DNA from: UBA5734 sp964499985
GTDB taxonomy: Bacteria; Bacillota; Clostridia; Saccharofermentanales; UBA5734
Length of the DNA stretch: 64,000 nucleotides
Assembly (NCBI GenBank): GCA_964499985.1
Contig: CAZCMX010000002.1
Span: 33,365 to 97,364 of the forward strand
Direction: 5' to 3'
The translations under genes were made by a program, and so were the position numbers. The first letter of the stretch is position 1. Every line of letters starts with the position of its first letter. Shown piece after piece: positions 1 to 7,862 of this stretch. Under the pieces are notes generated by a model, which was not told where the DNA came from, searched no databases, and saw nothing but the letters and a program-made list of their open reading frames with translations.

Positions 1-1855
1 TTTCCGTATGGTGGCCGTCATTGGCCCGTTCCAGGGCCATCTCCAGGCGGTCCTCAGGGACCAGGCCCTGCTCGAGCAGAATCTGGCAGCCTTCCAGATC
101 CTGTTGGTTGATCACAACCAGAATGAGCTGGTCTATCTCATGGCGCATGAAATCCAGGTAGAGCGCCCGTCTTTCCCGGGTCAGGCGACTGGGGCTGCGA
201 AACTGGACCACCGCCATGGCAAACCGTTCCTGGACCCGGTTCAGCTGGCTCCACAAGCGGTCGTAGCGCTGATAATCCACGACGACCTGGCCATCCTGGG
301 CCTGGATGCATTGGCAAAAATCGGTGGCCTCTTCGTAAGTCAGCCGGGTCCAGTCCGGGAACAGGATGGCCTCATGCTCCTCAGGCGGCACCCTGGCAGC
401 GGCCGGCAAGCGTCTGATCTCCACGAGCCGCAGACCCAGCCAGGCGCGCTCGCCGATGACCCATAGCCGGGCCGGAATCCTCAGGCAGCGGATGCTTTTA
501 CACTCGGCAAAGGCTTTGTCCGCAATGGCTTCAAGACCATCCGGCAATATCAGGGTCTCCAATTGGCTGCAACCGGAAAAAACACCTTCGGGCAGGGTTT
601 TCACCTGAGCAGGAAGCACCAGCTGGCGCAGGCGTGAACAGCCAGCCAGGGACCAGGGGCCTATGTCCTCAAGTGAAGACGGCAATTCGAGTCGGACCAG
701 GTGACGGCAACCTTTGCAGGCATGGGCAGCTATTTCACGCACACCTTCCGGCACCCTGTACTGGGCCGCTGGCTGCCCTTCCGGCAGGATCAGGAGCCGT
801 TGTAGATTTTTGTCAAAAACGACCCCGTCACGGGAGGCAAAAACCGGATTGTCCGGGTGCACATCCAGGCGGGAGAGCTGTTCGCAACGGATGAATACGC
901 CCTCACCGAGCGAGACCAGGCTTGCTGGCAACTCGACCTGCCTGAGCTTGCGGCAGCTGTCAAAGACCCAGCGGCCCAGCCTGGCCAGGCGGTCAGGCAA
1001 TTGGATCTGCTCCAGGGCGTCACAGCTTTTGAACGCCATGTCGGAAAGGGTATGGATGCTGTCAGGCAGCTCGATCGACTCGAGCTGGATACAGCCGAGG
1101 AAAGTCCTTTCCTCGAGACGCTCCAGCCCTGCCGGCAGATTGACCTGGCGGAGGCTGTAGCACTTGGAAAAAGCCCCCAGGCCGATCTGCTGCACCCCCG
1201 CGGGCAGCTCCAGTTGGCCCAGACTCTGGCAATTGGCAAAGGCGGTCATGCCGATATGACGGATGGACTCCGGCAGCGAGACGGTCTGCAGGCTGAGGCA
1301 CCCCTCCAGCAGATTGTCACTGACCGCATCGATACCCTCAGGCAAGGCCAGCGTCTGGAGTGCGGCGCAACTGGCCAAAGCACCCGGTCCAAGCTGGGCC
1401 AGGGTGGAAGGGAGCTCCAGTTGCCTGAGGTTCTGGCAATCCATAAAAGCGGATTCGCCGATTCGTTCCAGCCCCTCAGGCAGGCGGATCGATTCGAGAT
1501 GGGTACAGCCGGCAAAAGCCTGCTTGCCAATGTCGCGGATCGTATCAGGCAAGATGACTTCCCGCAGGCTGCGGCAAAGCCGGAAGGTGCCTGGCTCGAT
1601 CCGGGTCAGTCCGGCCGGCAGCTGGATACGCTCCAGGAATTCACAACGATAGAAGGCCTCGGCGGCAATTTCACGCACACTGTCGGGAATATGGATGCTG
1701 CGAAAGCGGGGCACATCGGCGACATTGTGATCGCGCATGCGGAAAAACGCCCGGCTGCCGATCCTAGTCACCCCATCCGGAATTTCGACCTGGCTGTCCG
1801 GGCAAAGCAGGCCGGAATAATTTTCCGCCCGGCCCTTTTCCATCAGCAGGATCAT
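1..1855 (-). CDS. BspA-type leucine-rich repeat protein (C-terminus beyond window edge)
   Basis: The minus-strand frame stays open from the ATG at 1855-1853 to base 1, giving 618 visible residues without a stop, so the gene is truncated by the window. About 15 repeats of some 23 residues fill residues 25-485, of the form LPxxLxxIGxxAFxxCxxL, the BspA/treponemal class of leucine-rich repeat. Near residue 333 they are interrupted by NPVFASRDGVVFD, a typical BspA linker. The last 50 visible residues (e.g. ILLEQGLVPEDRLEMALE) resemble ankyrin-type helices. The N-terminus MILLMEKGRAENYSG is no signal peptide, so I infer a cytosolic protein. The start overlaps the stop of the MoxR gene as ATGA, implying translational coupling. 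LRR proteins of this class bind other proteins; the partner here is unknown, but the neighbouring ATPase and VWA proteins are candidates. Confidence 0.85.
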   Translation of the reverse strand, partial: MILLMEKGRAENYSGLLCPDSQVEIPDGVTRIGSRAFFRMRDHNVADVPRFRSIHIPDSVREIAAEAFYRCEFLERIQLPAGLTRIEPGTFRLCRSLREVILPDTIRDIGKQAFAGCTHLESIRLPEGLERIGESAFMDCQNLRQLELPSTLAQLGPGALASCAALQTLALPEGIDAVSDNLLEGCLSLQTVSLPESIRHIGMTAFANCQSLGQLELPAGVQQIGLGAFSKCYSLRQVNLPAGLERLEERTFLGCIQLESIELPDSIHTLSDMAFKSCDALEQIQLPDRLARLGRWVFDSCRKLRQVELPASLVSLGEGVFIRCEQLSRLDVHPDNPVFASRDGVVFDKNLQRLLILPEGQPAAQYRVPEGVREIAAHACKGCRHLVRLELPSSLEDIGPWSLAGCSRLRQLVLPAQVKTLPEGVFSGCSQLETLILPDGLEAIADKAFAECKSIRCLRIPARLWVIGERAWLGLRLVEIRRLPAAARVPPEEHEAILFPDWTRLTYEEATDFCQCIQAQDGQVVVDYQRYDRLWSQLNRVQERFAMAVVQFRSPSRLTRERRALYLDFMRHEIDQLILVVINQQDLEGCQILLEQGLVPEDRLEMALERANDGHHTE

Positions 1856-3411
1856 GCCCGGTCTCCTGCCGGCGCGGCAGAGGCTGGAGCATCTGCCGCA
1901 CCATGGTGCAGACTGTCCATGGCCGACAAGATCACCTGGTGACGGTCAAAAAATTTCAAATCATCGCTATAGGCAAAATAATCGTCACAGCCGAAGCGGC
2001 TGATGAACCGGGCTGCATCCGGATGGTTGGTCAGCCCGGCCAGCCAGGTCCGGCGTTCCTGGCCATCGCCAAATGCGGCGTTCACAAAGTCAAATCCCTG
2101 ATGCAGCCGTTGCCGGACCTGGGCTGAATCGGCCTCCAGCTGGCGGACAGCCTGGTCGAAGCTGGCCTTGAGCTGGTCAAAGGGCGCCTGGCGGGCGCTG
2201 CTGCCCCCGAGGATCAGGGCACGCTGGTCGTTTTCCAGGCTCTTGATCAGAAGCTGGAGCAAATGCTTGCGCTCCCCGGTCAAGGTCAAGGACCGCTCGC
2301 CGATTTCCAGGGCCTTTTGCTGCTGCAAGATCTGGTGCTCCAGCACGGACGGCGCATCCGCTGCGGGCTGTTCGATTTCACTTTTGATGCTCTTGAGGAC
2401 CTGGTAGCGTTGCTCAACCAGTGTATCGGCCACCAGGCAGGCTTGCATGCTCTGGTTCAAGGCATTGAGCAGCAAGCTCAGCAAAGACAGGCGTTCATCG
2501 AAAGGGGCCGCCTGGGCCTGTCTGAGCACCTCTTCACCAGCCTGGCCGGACAGGATGGCTTCGATCCGGTATTGGTCCTTATACGTATTGTACAGCTCAT
2601 AATAAAGGGCGAATTCGCGGGCGATCCTGGGATTTTGCAGATATTGGCCGGTCAAGTGCTGGTCTACCGGCAGACCCAGCTCTTCCGACAGGACGATCAT
2701 TTTGGACAGGTCCTCCCAGCCACGGGCCGTGACGAAATATTTGCCATCGACCGTGGCCTCCACCGCATAGAAATCCTGCTGGCGCAGGTCGAGGTAGGAC
2801 AGGATGCTGGCATGGACCTTGTAGCGCCAGGCATAGTCCTTCCAGACCTCGAAATCCGGCTCAACATCGATCCGTTTCAGGCGGTCCATCGTCACGATGT
2901 CAAATTCGCGGACCGACTGGTTGTATTCAGGCGGATTGCCCGCGGTGACGACGACCCAGCCGTGTGGCAGACGATGGCGGCCAAAGACCTTGAATTGCAG
3001 GAACTGCAGCATGGCCGGGGCCAGGGTTTCCGAGACACAGTTGACCTCGTCGAGAAACAAGATCCCTTCGGCGATGCCGGTTTCTTCGATGGTATCGTAG
3101 ACCGCAGCAATGATTTCGCTCATCGTGTATTCCGATACATCATAGTCGACCCCGCCAAAGGATTTGCGCAGGATGAACGGCAAGCCGAGGGCGCTCTGGC
3201 GGGTATGATGGGTCATGGAATAGGATACGAGGCTGATCCCGGTCTCCTGGGCGATCTGCTCCATGATGGCGGTCTTGCCAATTCCCGGCGCCCCCAGCAG
3301 GAAAATCGGCCGCTGTTTTTCCAGGGGAATCCGGTAATTGCCCAGCTCATCCTTCTTCAGGTAGGCTGCAATCGCATTTTGAATTTGCTGCTTGGCATTC
3401 TTGATATCCAT
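1852..3411 (-). CDS. MoxR-type AAA+ ATPase
   Basis: This 519-residue protein has a AAA+ core near its N-terminus: Walker A GAPGIGKT at residues 40-47, Walker B LFLDEVN at about 118-124, and a sensor-1 segment TAGNPPEYN at about 156-164. The remaining 300 residues are mostly helical and charged and I recognise no domain in them. MoxR ATPases act as chaperones that remodel or activate partner complexes, commonly with a VWA-domain protein encoded next door, which is the arrangement here (30 bases downstream of the VWA gene). The ATG is preceded by GAGGAGAA at a good distance. The stop codon overlaps the start of the leucine-rich repeat gene. The family assignment is firm; the client is unknown. 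Confidence 0.88.
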   Translation of the reverse strand: MDIKNAKQQIQNAIAAYLKKDELGNYRIPLEKQRPIFLLGAPGIGKTAIMEQIAQETGISLVSYSMTHHTRQSALGLPFILRKSFGGVDYDVSEYTMSEIIAAVYDTIEETGIAEGILFLDEVNCVSETLAPAMLQFLQFKVFGRHRLPHGWVVVTAGNPPEYNQSVREFDIVTMDRLKRIDVEPDFEVWKDYAWRYKVHASILSYLDLRQQDFYAVEATVDGKYFVTARGWEDLSKMIVLSEELGLPVDQHLTGQYLQNPRIAREFALYYELYNTYKDQYRIEAILSGQAGEEVLRQAQAAPFDERLSLLSLLLNALNQSMQACLVADTLVEQRYQVLKSIKSEIEQPAADAPSVLEHQILQQQKALEIGERSLTLTGERKHLLQLLIKSLENDQRALILGGSSARQAPFDQLKASFDQAVRQLEADSAQVRQRLHQGFDFVNAAFGDGQERRTWLAGLTNHPDAARFISRFGCDDYFAYSDDLKFFDRHQVILSAMDSLHHGAADAPASAAPAGDRA

Positions 3412-3441
3412 ATTCGTTCTCCTCGTATCTGGCAGACTGCA

Positions 3442-4824
3442 TTAAAGCTGGTCGAGGTCTTCTTCATGCAAGATCAGCTTGATGGCCCAGGGTGGAACTG
3501 ACACCTGGCTGCCAGCATCATTGAGGAAGACAAAGGCTGTCTCATAGGCTGGCTTTCTTTCGGGATAAGTCCCCAGACCATCGGTGAAATAGATCAGGCC
3601 TTTGAGCCGCGTGAACTGTTTTTGCCGGATCATGTCATCGACCAGGTGGAACACCGGCCGAAAGTCCGTGCCGCCAAAGCCGCATAGCTGTTCGCTGGCG
3701 GTATAGCGGGCAAAATCTTCTGGCTGCTGCAGATGGATGACGGACTGGATCTTGGCATCGCACTGGATCAGATAGACATTGAATGTCTGGAAAAAGGCGG
3801 CATTCTGGCTGAGAATGGCTCCGGTTTTGCGGATGAAGGCCTGGACCGCCGCTCCGCTGCAGGATGCGGAGGTATCGATCGCGATGACCAGGTCGCGGAT
3901 CTTGGGGACCTCTTGATATTCCAGGGGCTCGATCAGGGGCAGGTTGCGGTAGAGGGTCAGGCCATAGGTGTAGAATACGGTATCGAATTCGTCGTCATTG
4001 AGCCGCAGCGTCTCGCCCAGGACCATGAAGCGCCTCAGGAAGGCCCGGTAATCGACCGGGGGCTGGTTGGCGCGTTCGATGGCTGCGGTCAAAGTGCCCG
4101 ATTGGCTGCCCCAGTTCCGGGACAGGGTTTCCAGATCGACCTGGACCCGGCTGCTGATGGCTTCCCAGCGCTGCCGGGCCTGTTTTCCGGCCTCTGGCAT
4201 TTCGGTGTCAGGTTGTAACGATGTCTGATCATCCTGATCTGAATTTTCATCTGCGCCGGTGAATTCTGCCCGCTGCGGCCAGGCCTGGTGCGCATCCCGG
4301 AACACGATATCCTGCCAGTGCAGGAGTGTGGCATCGGATGGGGGCTGGCTGCTGAAAAAATGGTAGAGCCTTTCCGCCGTCAGGGCGCGAGCATCCTTTT
4401 TCAATTGACTGAACAAGGCTTTGCGGACCGGTGCCCCAGGGCAGTCTGTCAGGGCCAGGCCCAATTCATCGATGATCGCTTCCACCGCGATGTCACAGGC
4501 CAGGTCCCAATAGTCGTTGTGTGCTTTTCGACTGGCAAAAGGATGGAGGAGAACCAGATGCAAAACGAGATGCAGATAGTCGCGGGCCACTTGTTCACGG
4601 CTGGCCTGGTAGCGGGTGAGCAGGGTTTGCCAGCCATAGGCCAGGACTTGCCCATCGGTAGCAAACTGTTCCCGGCCAGTGTCCAGGAATACGGGCTGGC
4701 ACAGGGCCGGACCGAGAAATCTCAGGGTCACCATCAGGGTGTCACGGGTCAACTCCATCACATCCTGGGCGATTCTGGCAGGCTGGTTTCGAGGGTCAGA
4801 GCTGGATGATCCTGGGTCTGGCAT
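3442..4824 (-). CDS. VWA-like protein with metallopeptidase-like N-terminal domain (DUF2201 type)
   Basis: The C-terminal third carries a von Willebrand A fold: a MIDAS motif DTSAS in VIAIDTSASCSGA and a later LIYFTDGLGTYPE strand. The N-terminal half matches the DUF2201_N layout, where a HExxH-like helix is followed by a third His; here it reads HLVLHLVLLHP, so both outer His positions are kept but the catalytic Glu is Leu. A segment rich in Asp, Gln and Glu lies between the two. I chose the ATG at 4824 (460 residues) because GGAAGGAAG sits just before it; an upstream in-frame ATG at 4929 has no such site. It is the first gene of the unit with the MoxR ATPase and LRR gene. Family knowledge pairs such VWA proteins with MoxR; the function is not established. 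Confidence 0.83.
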   Translation of the reverse strand: MPDPGSSSSDPRNQPARIAQDVMELTRDTLMVTLRFLGPALCQPVFLDTGREQFATDGQVLAYGWQTLLTRYQASREQVARDYLHLVLHLVLLHPFASRKAHNDYWDLACDIAVEAIIDELGLALTDCPGAPVRKALFSQLKKDARALTAERLYHFFSSQPPSDATLLHWQDIVFRDAHQAWPQRAEFTGADENSDQDDQTSLQPDTEMPEAGKQARQRWEAISSRVQVDLETLSRNWGSQSGTLTAAIERANQPPVDYRAFLRRFMVLGETLRLNDDEFDTVFYTYGLTLYRNLPLIEPLEYQEVPKIRDLVIAIDTSASCSGAAVQAFIRKTGAILSQNAAFFQTFNVYLIQCDAKIQSVIHLQQPEDFARYTASEQLCGFGGTDFRPVFHLVDDMIRQKQFTRLKGLIYFTDGLGTYPERKPAYETAFVFLNDAGSQVSVPPWAIKLILHEEDLDQL

Positions 4825-4939
4825 GGCTTCCTTCCGGTCGTGCACAATCTCTATACATCCATTTTCCACACATCCCGGCAAAATGCCAGCCTGATCCGTG
4901 GCCAATCCGGCCAGGACAGGTACAAACAAAGGGCCGGCA

Positions 4940-4948
4940 TGCTAAGAT
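4940..4948 (+). promoter_or_regulatory. extended -10 promoter element upstream of yccF
   Basis: TG-C-TAAGAT lies 33 bases before the yccF ATG. No good -35 is visible. It sits in the 157-base divergent gap between the VWA gene and yccF, which otherwise holds no recognisable feature. Confidence 0.4.
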
Positions 4949-4981
4949 GAAAGCAGATTCCAGCGCCAAGGAGGCTATTCC

Positions 4982-5356
4982 ATGAGCTTGATCGGCAATA
5001 TTCTCTGGTTCATATTCGGGGGTGTCCTGTTATGGCTGGCCTGGCTGATCGCCGGCCTTTTGTGCCTGCTGACCATCATCGGCATCCCCATTGGGCTGCA
5101 GTGTTTCAAATTCGCAGCTTTGATGCTGGCTCCGTTTGGCCGCGAAATCGATTATAGCCAGGCAGGCACGGTCTCGTTCCTGGCCAATATCCTCTGGATC
5201 CTATTCCTGGGCTGGGAACTGGCCATCACGGCGGTTGTGATTGGTCTGGTCTATTGCCTGACCATCATCGGCATCCCCTTCGGCCTGCAGGCCTTCAAAT
5301 TTGCCCGCCTGGCCCTGATGCCGTTTGGAGCCCGGATTGTCCGCCAGGGAAATTGA
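4982..5356 (+). CDS. yccF: YccF-family inner membrane protein
   Basis: The 124-residue protein consists of two similar halves, each with a hydrophobic helix followed by TIIGIPIGLQCFKFA or TIIGIPFGLQAFKFA and an APFG/MPFG motif. This internal duplication is the hallmark of the YccF (DUF307) family of small inner-membrane proteins, whose function is unknown. Four membrane segments are likely. CAAGGAGG is placed 7 bases before the ATG. It is divergent from the VWA gene and followed after 61 bases by an aldo/keto reductase. Confidence 0.88.
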   Translation: MSLIGNILWFIFGGVLLWLAWLIAGLLCLLTIIGIPIGLQCFKFAALMLAPFGREIDYSQAGTVSFLANILWILFLGWELAITAVVIGLVYCLTIIGIPFGLQAFKFARLALMPFGARIVRQGN

Positions 5357-5417
5357 CGAAAGGGTTGGAGAATGGGTTAATAAGAGATGATTGCTTGAAT
5401 ACTCGGGGGAATTTGCC

Positions 5418-6518
5418 ATGTATTACAAACAGTATGGAAACACAGGCCTGAAAGTCTCGGCCATTGGCATGGGCTGCATGCGCTATGATGAGGACGATAT
5501 CCGGGCGGGGAACCTTGAAAAATGTGCCGAAGTGGCCCTTTATGCCCATAGCCGGGGGATCAATTATTTCGATACTGCACCGTTCTATTGCGAAGACAAG
5601 AGCGAAGAGATCACCGGGATGGCCCTGGGCCAATTGCCGCGCGACAGCTTCCTGGTCTCGTCCAAAGCCAATATCGGCACGACGGGCAAGCTCGTGACCG
5701 CCGAAGCCTTCCGCAAGCGCCTGGAGAAGACCCTGACCAGGCTCAAAGTCGACGCCCTGGATTTCTATCACCTCTGGTGCCTGATGTCCCTGGAGGACTA
5801 TAAGAAGCAAAGCGATGCCCTCTACCGATTCTTTGAACAGGCGCAAAAGGATGGGCTGATTCGCAACATCGTCTTTTCCTCGCATATGCCCGGTGATGAA
5901 CTGGAATTTGTGATTGCCAGAAACCAGTTCCGGGGCATGCTGATTGGCTACAATGCCTTGAATTATCGTTTCCGCCAGAGCGGCATAGAAGCGGCGGCGG
6001 CCAAGGGCATGGGTGTTGTGGTCATGAATCCGCTCGGTGGCGGGATCATCCCGCAAAACCCGGATTATTTCAATTACCTGACGGCTGGTACAGACCTCAA
6101 TGTGGCCCAGGCTGCCCTGCGCTTTGTGGCGTCCCACCAGGAGATTTCGGTGACGCTCAATGGCCTGACCACCAAGGAACAGGTCGATGAGGCCTGCCAG
6201 GCGGTCGAAGGCCTGGTCGAGAAGCCTGTCCGCCAGATTGTGGCTGAAATGGAAGGGCAAGGCCTTTCGATGAACAACCTGTGCACGGGCTGCGGCTATT
6301 GCGACGAATGCCCGGTCGGTATTGAGATCCCCAAATACATGGATGCCTATAACCAGCAGCTCTTTGGCGGCTCGATAAGTGAGCGCCTGCAGTGGCACTG
6401 GTCCTTGCCAGCCGACGGGGCAGCCATCTGCACGGCCTGTGGCAAATGCGAGCGACTGTGCACCCAGCACTTGCCGATCATCGCCCGCCTGGCTGATATC
6501 GCTGCCCTGGAGGCTTGA
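5418..6518 (+). CDS. Aldo/keto reductase with C-terminal 4Fe-4S ferredoxin domain
   Basis: The 366-residue protein begins YKQYGNTGLKVSAIGMGCMR, the usual start of the Mogibacterium/Clostridium type aldo/keto reductase, and has the TIM-barrel segments NYFDTAPFY and DFYHLWCL expected for a NAD(P)H-dependent reductase. The last 100 residues hold two clusters of Cys, LCTGCGYCDECP and ICTACGKCERLC, which would ligate two [4Fe-4S] clusters. Such ferredoxin-tailed family members are common in anaerobes; the substrate is unknown. I start it at the ATG at 5418, where GGGGGAA precedes at a suitable distance, not at an upstream in-frame ATG at 5391. Confidence 0.87.
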   Translation: MYYKQYGNTGLKVSAIGMGCMRYDEDDIRAGNLEKCAEVALYAHSRGINYFDTAPFYCEDKSEEITGMALGQLPRDSFLVSSKANIGTTGKLVTAEAFRKRLEKTLTRLKVDALDFYHLWCLMSLEDYKKQSDALYRFFEQAQKDGLIRNIVFSSHMPGDELEFVIARNQFRGMLIGYNALNYRFRQSGIEAAAAKGMGVVVMNPLGGGIIPQNPDYFNYLTAGTDLNVAQAALRFVASHQEISVTLNGLTTKEQVDEACQAVEGLVEKPVRQIVAEMEGQGLSMNNLCTGCGYCDECPVGIEIPKYMDAYNQQLFGGSISERLQWHWSLPADGAAICTACGKCERLCTQHLPIIARLADIAALEA

Positions 6519-6565
6519 TTTCCAGTTTGCCCCTGGTAAAAGCCCTTGCGCATACCGGCAATTTG

Positions 6566-6594
6566 TTGTATCTTTCTTCCCGTTTTTGTACAAT
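6566..6594 (+). promoter_or_regulatory. Sigma-70 type promoter for the carboxynorspermidine operon
   Basis: TTGTAT and TACAAT are separated by 17 bases and lie 58 bases before the ATG of the carboxynorspermidine synthase gene. Confidence 0.6.
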
Positions 6595-6651
6595 CGTGAC
6601 GAAGAAACGGCCTCGTCCATGAAAGAGAAATCAGAAAAACCAGGAGGATCT

Positions 6652-7851
6652 ATGGCCAAAGTATTGATTATTGGTGCTGGTGGCGTTGCCAGCGTGGTTG
6701 TCCACAAATGTTGCCTCAATCCGGATATTTTCACCGATATTTGCATTGCCAGCCGGACCAAGTCCAAATGTGACGCCTTGAAGGCGGAACTCGATGGCGG
6801 CAAGACCCAGATCACGACCGCCCAGGTCGATGCCGATGACACGCAGCAAGTGATCGACCTGATCAAAAGCTATGGTCCGGAACTGGTGATCAATGTTGCG
6901 CTGCCCTACCAGGATCTGACGATCATGGATGCCTGCCTGGCGACCGGTGTCCATTACCTCGATACCGCCAATTATGAGCCGCTCGATACCGCCAAGTTCG
7001 AGTACAGCTGGCAGTGGGCCTATCGCGAGCGTTTTGCCGCGGCTGGCCTGACCGCGATCCTCGGTTGCGGCTTCGATCCCGGCGTTACGGGTGTCTTTAC
7101 GGCCTATGCGCAAAAGCATCATTTCGACCAGATCCGCCAGATCGACATCGTTGATGCCAATGCCGGCGACCATGGCTATCCGTTTGCGACCAATTTCAAT
7201 CCGGAGATCAATATTCGCGAGGTCACGGCCAATGGCCGCTATTTCGAGAAGGGCCAATGGATCGAGACCGCCCCGCTGTCGGTCAAAACATCCTATGACC
7301 TGCCTGAGATCGGACCGAAAAACATCTACCTGCTCTACCATGAGGAGCTAGAATCCCTGGCAGCGAATATCCCGGGGGTCGAGAAGATCCGCTTCTGGAT
7401 GACGTTCTCGGACAATTACCTGACTCATCTCAAGGTGCTCGAAAATGTTGGCATGACTTCGATCGAGCCGGTGATGTTCGAAGGCCGGCCGATCGTTCCG
7501 CTGCAGTTCCTGAAGGCGCTGCTGCCCGATCCGGCCTCGCTCGGCCCGCGCACCAAGGGCAAGACCAATATCGGCGTCATCGTCCAGGGCACCAAGGACG
7601 GCCAGCCGAAGACCTACTATGTCTACAATGTCTGTGACCACCAGGCCTGCTATCGCGAGGTCAAGTCCCAGGCCATCTCCTATACGACCGGCGTGCCGGC
7701 TGTGGTCGGCGCGATGATGCTCCTGAAGGGCCTGTGGAAGAAACCCGGCGTCTACAATGTCGAAGAGTTCGACCCGGATCCGTTCATGGCGGAGCTGGGC
7801 CCGCAAGGCCTGCCCTGGGTTGAAGATTTCAATCCGGTCCTTCTGGACTGA
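6652..7851 (+). CDS. Carboxynorspermidine/carboxyspermidine synthase (saccharopine dehydrogenase family)
   Basis: The 399-residue protein starts MAKVLIIGAGGVASVVVHKC, a Rossmann nucleotide-binding loop, and continues as a full-length saccharopine dehydrogenase-like reductase. In the alternative polyamine pathway this enzyme condenses a diamine with aspartate semialdehyde using NADPH to make carboxynorspermidine or carboxyspermidine. The assignment is strengthened by the next gene, 11 bases downstream, which encodes the matching decarboxylase. CAGGAGGA stands directly before the ATG at 6652. Whether the natural diamine is 1,3-diaminopropane or putrescine cannot be read from the sequence. Confidence 0.86.
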   Translation: MAKVLIIGAGGVASVVVHKCCLNPDIFTDICIASRTKSKCDALKAELDGGKTQITTAQVDADDTQQVIDLIKSYGPELVINVALPYQDLTIMDACLATGVHYLDTANYEPLDTAKFEYSWQWAYRERFAAAGLTAILGCGFDPGVTGVFTAYAQKHHFDQIRQIDIVDANAGDHGYPFATNFNPEINIREVTANGRYFEKGQWIETAPLSVKTSYDLPEIGPKNIYLLYHEELESLAANIPGVEKIRFWMTFSDNYLTHLKVLENVGMTSIEPVMFEGRPIVPLQFLKALLPDPASLGPRTKGKTNIGVIVQGTKDGQPKTYYVYNVCDHQACYREVKSQAISYTTGVPAVVGAMMLLKGLWKKPGVYNVEEFDPDPFMAELGPQGLPWVEDFNPVLLD

Positions 7852-7862
7852 ACGAGGTCAGC

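Noticed and set aside
857..1942. Long plus-strand open frame (361 codons) opposite the LRR gene
   Set aside because: It is antisense to the strongly patterned leucine-rich repeat frame, has no ribosome site and shows only repetitive shadow residues.
5295..6866. Minus-strand open frame of 523 codons
   Set aside because: It lies opposite the aldo/keto reductase and the start of the carboxynorspermidine synthase, both with clear motifs; long antisense frames are common at this GC content.
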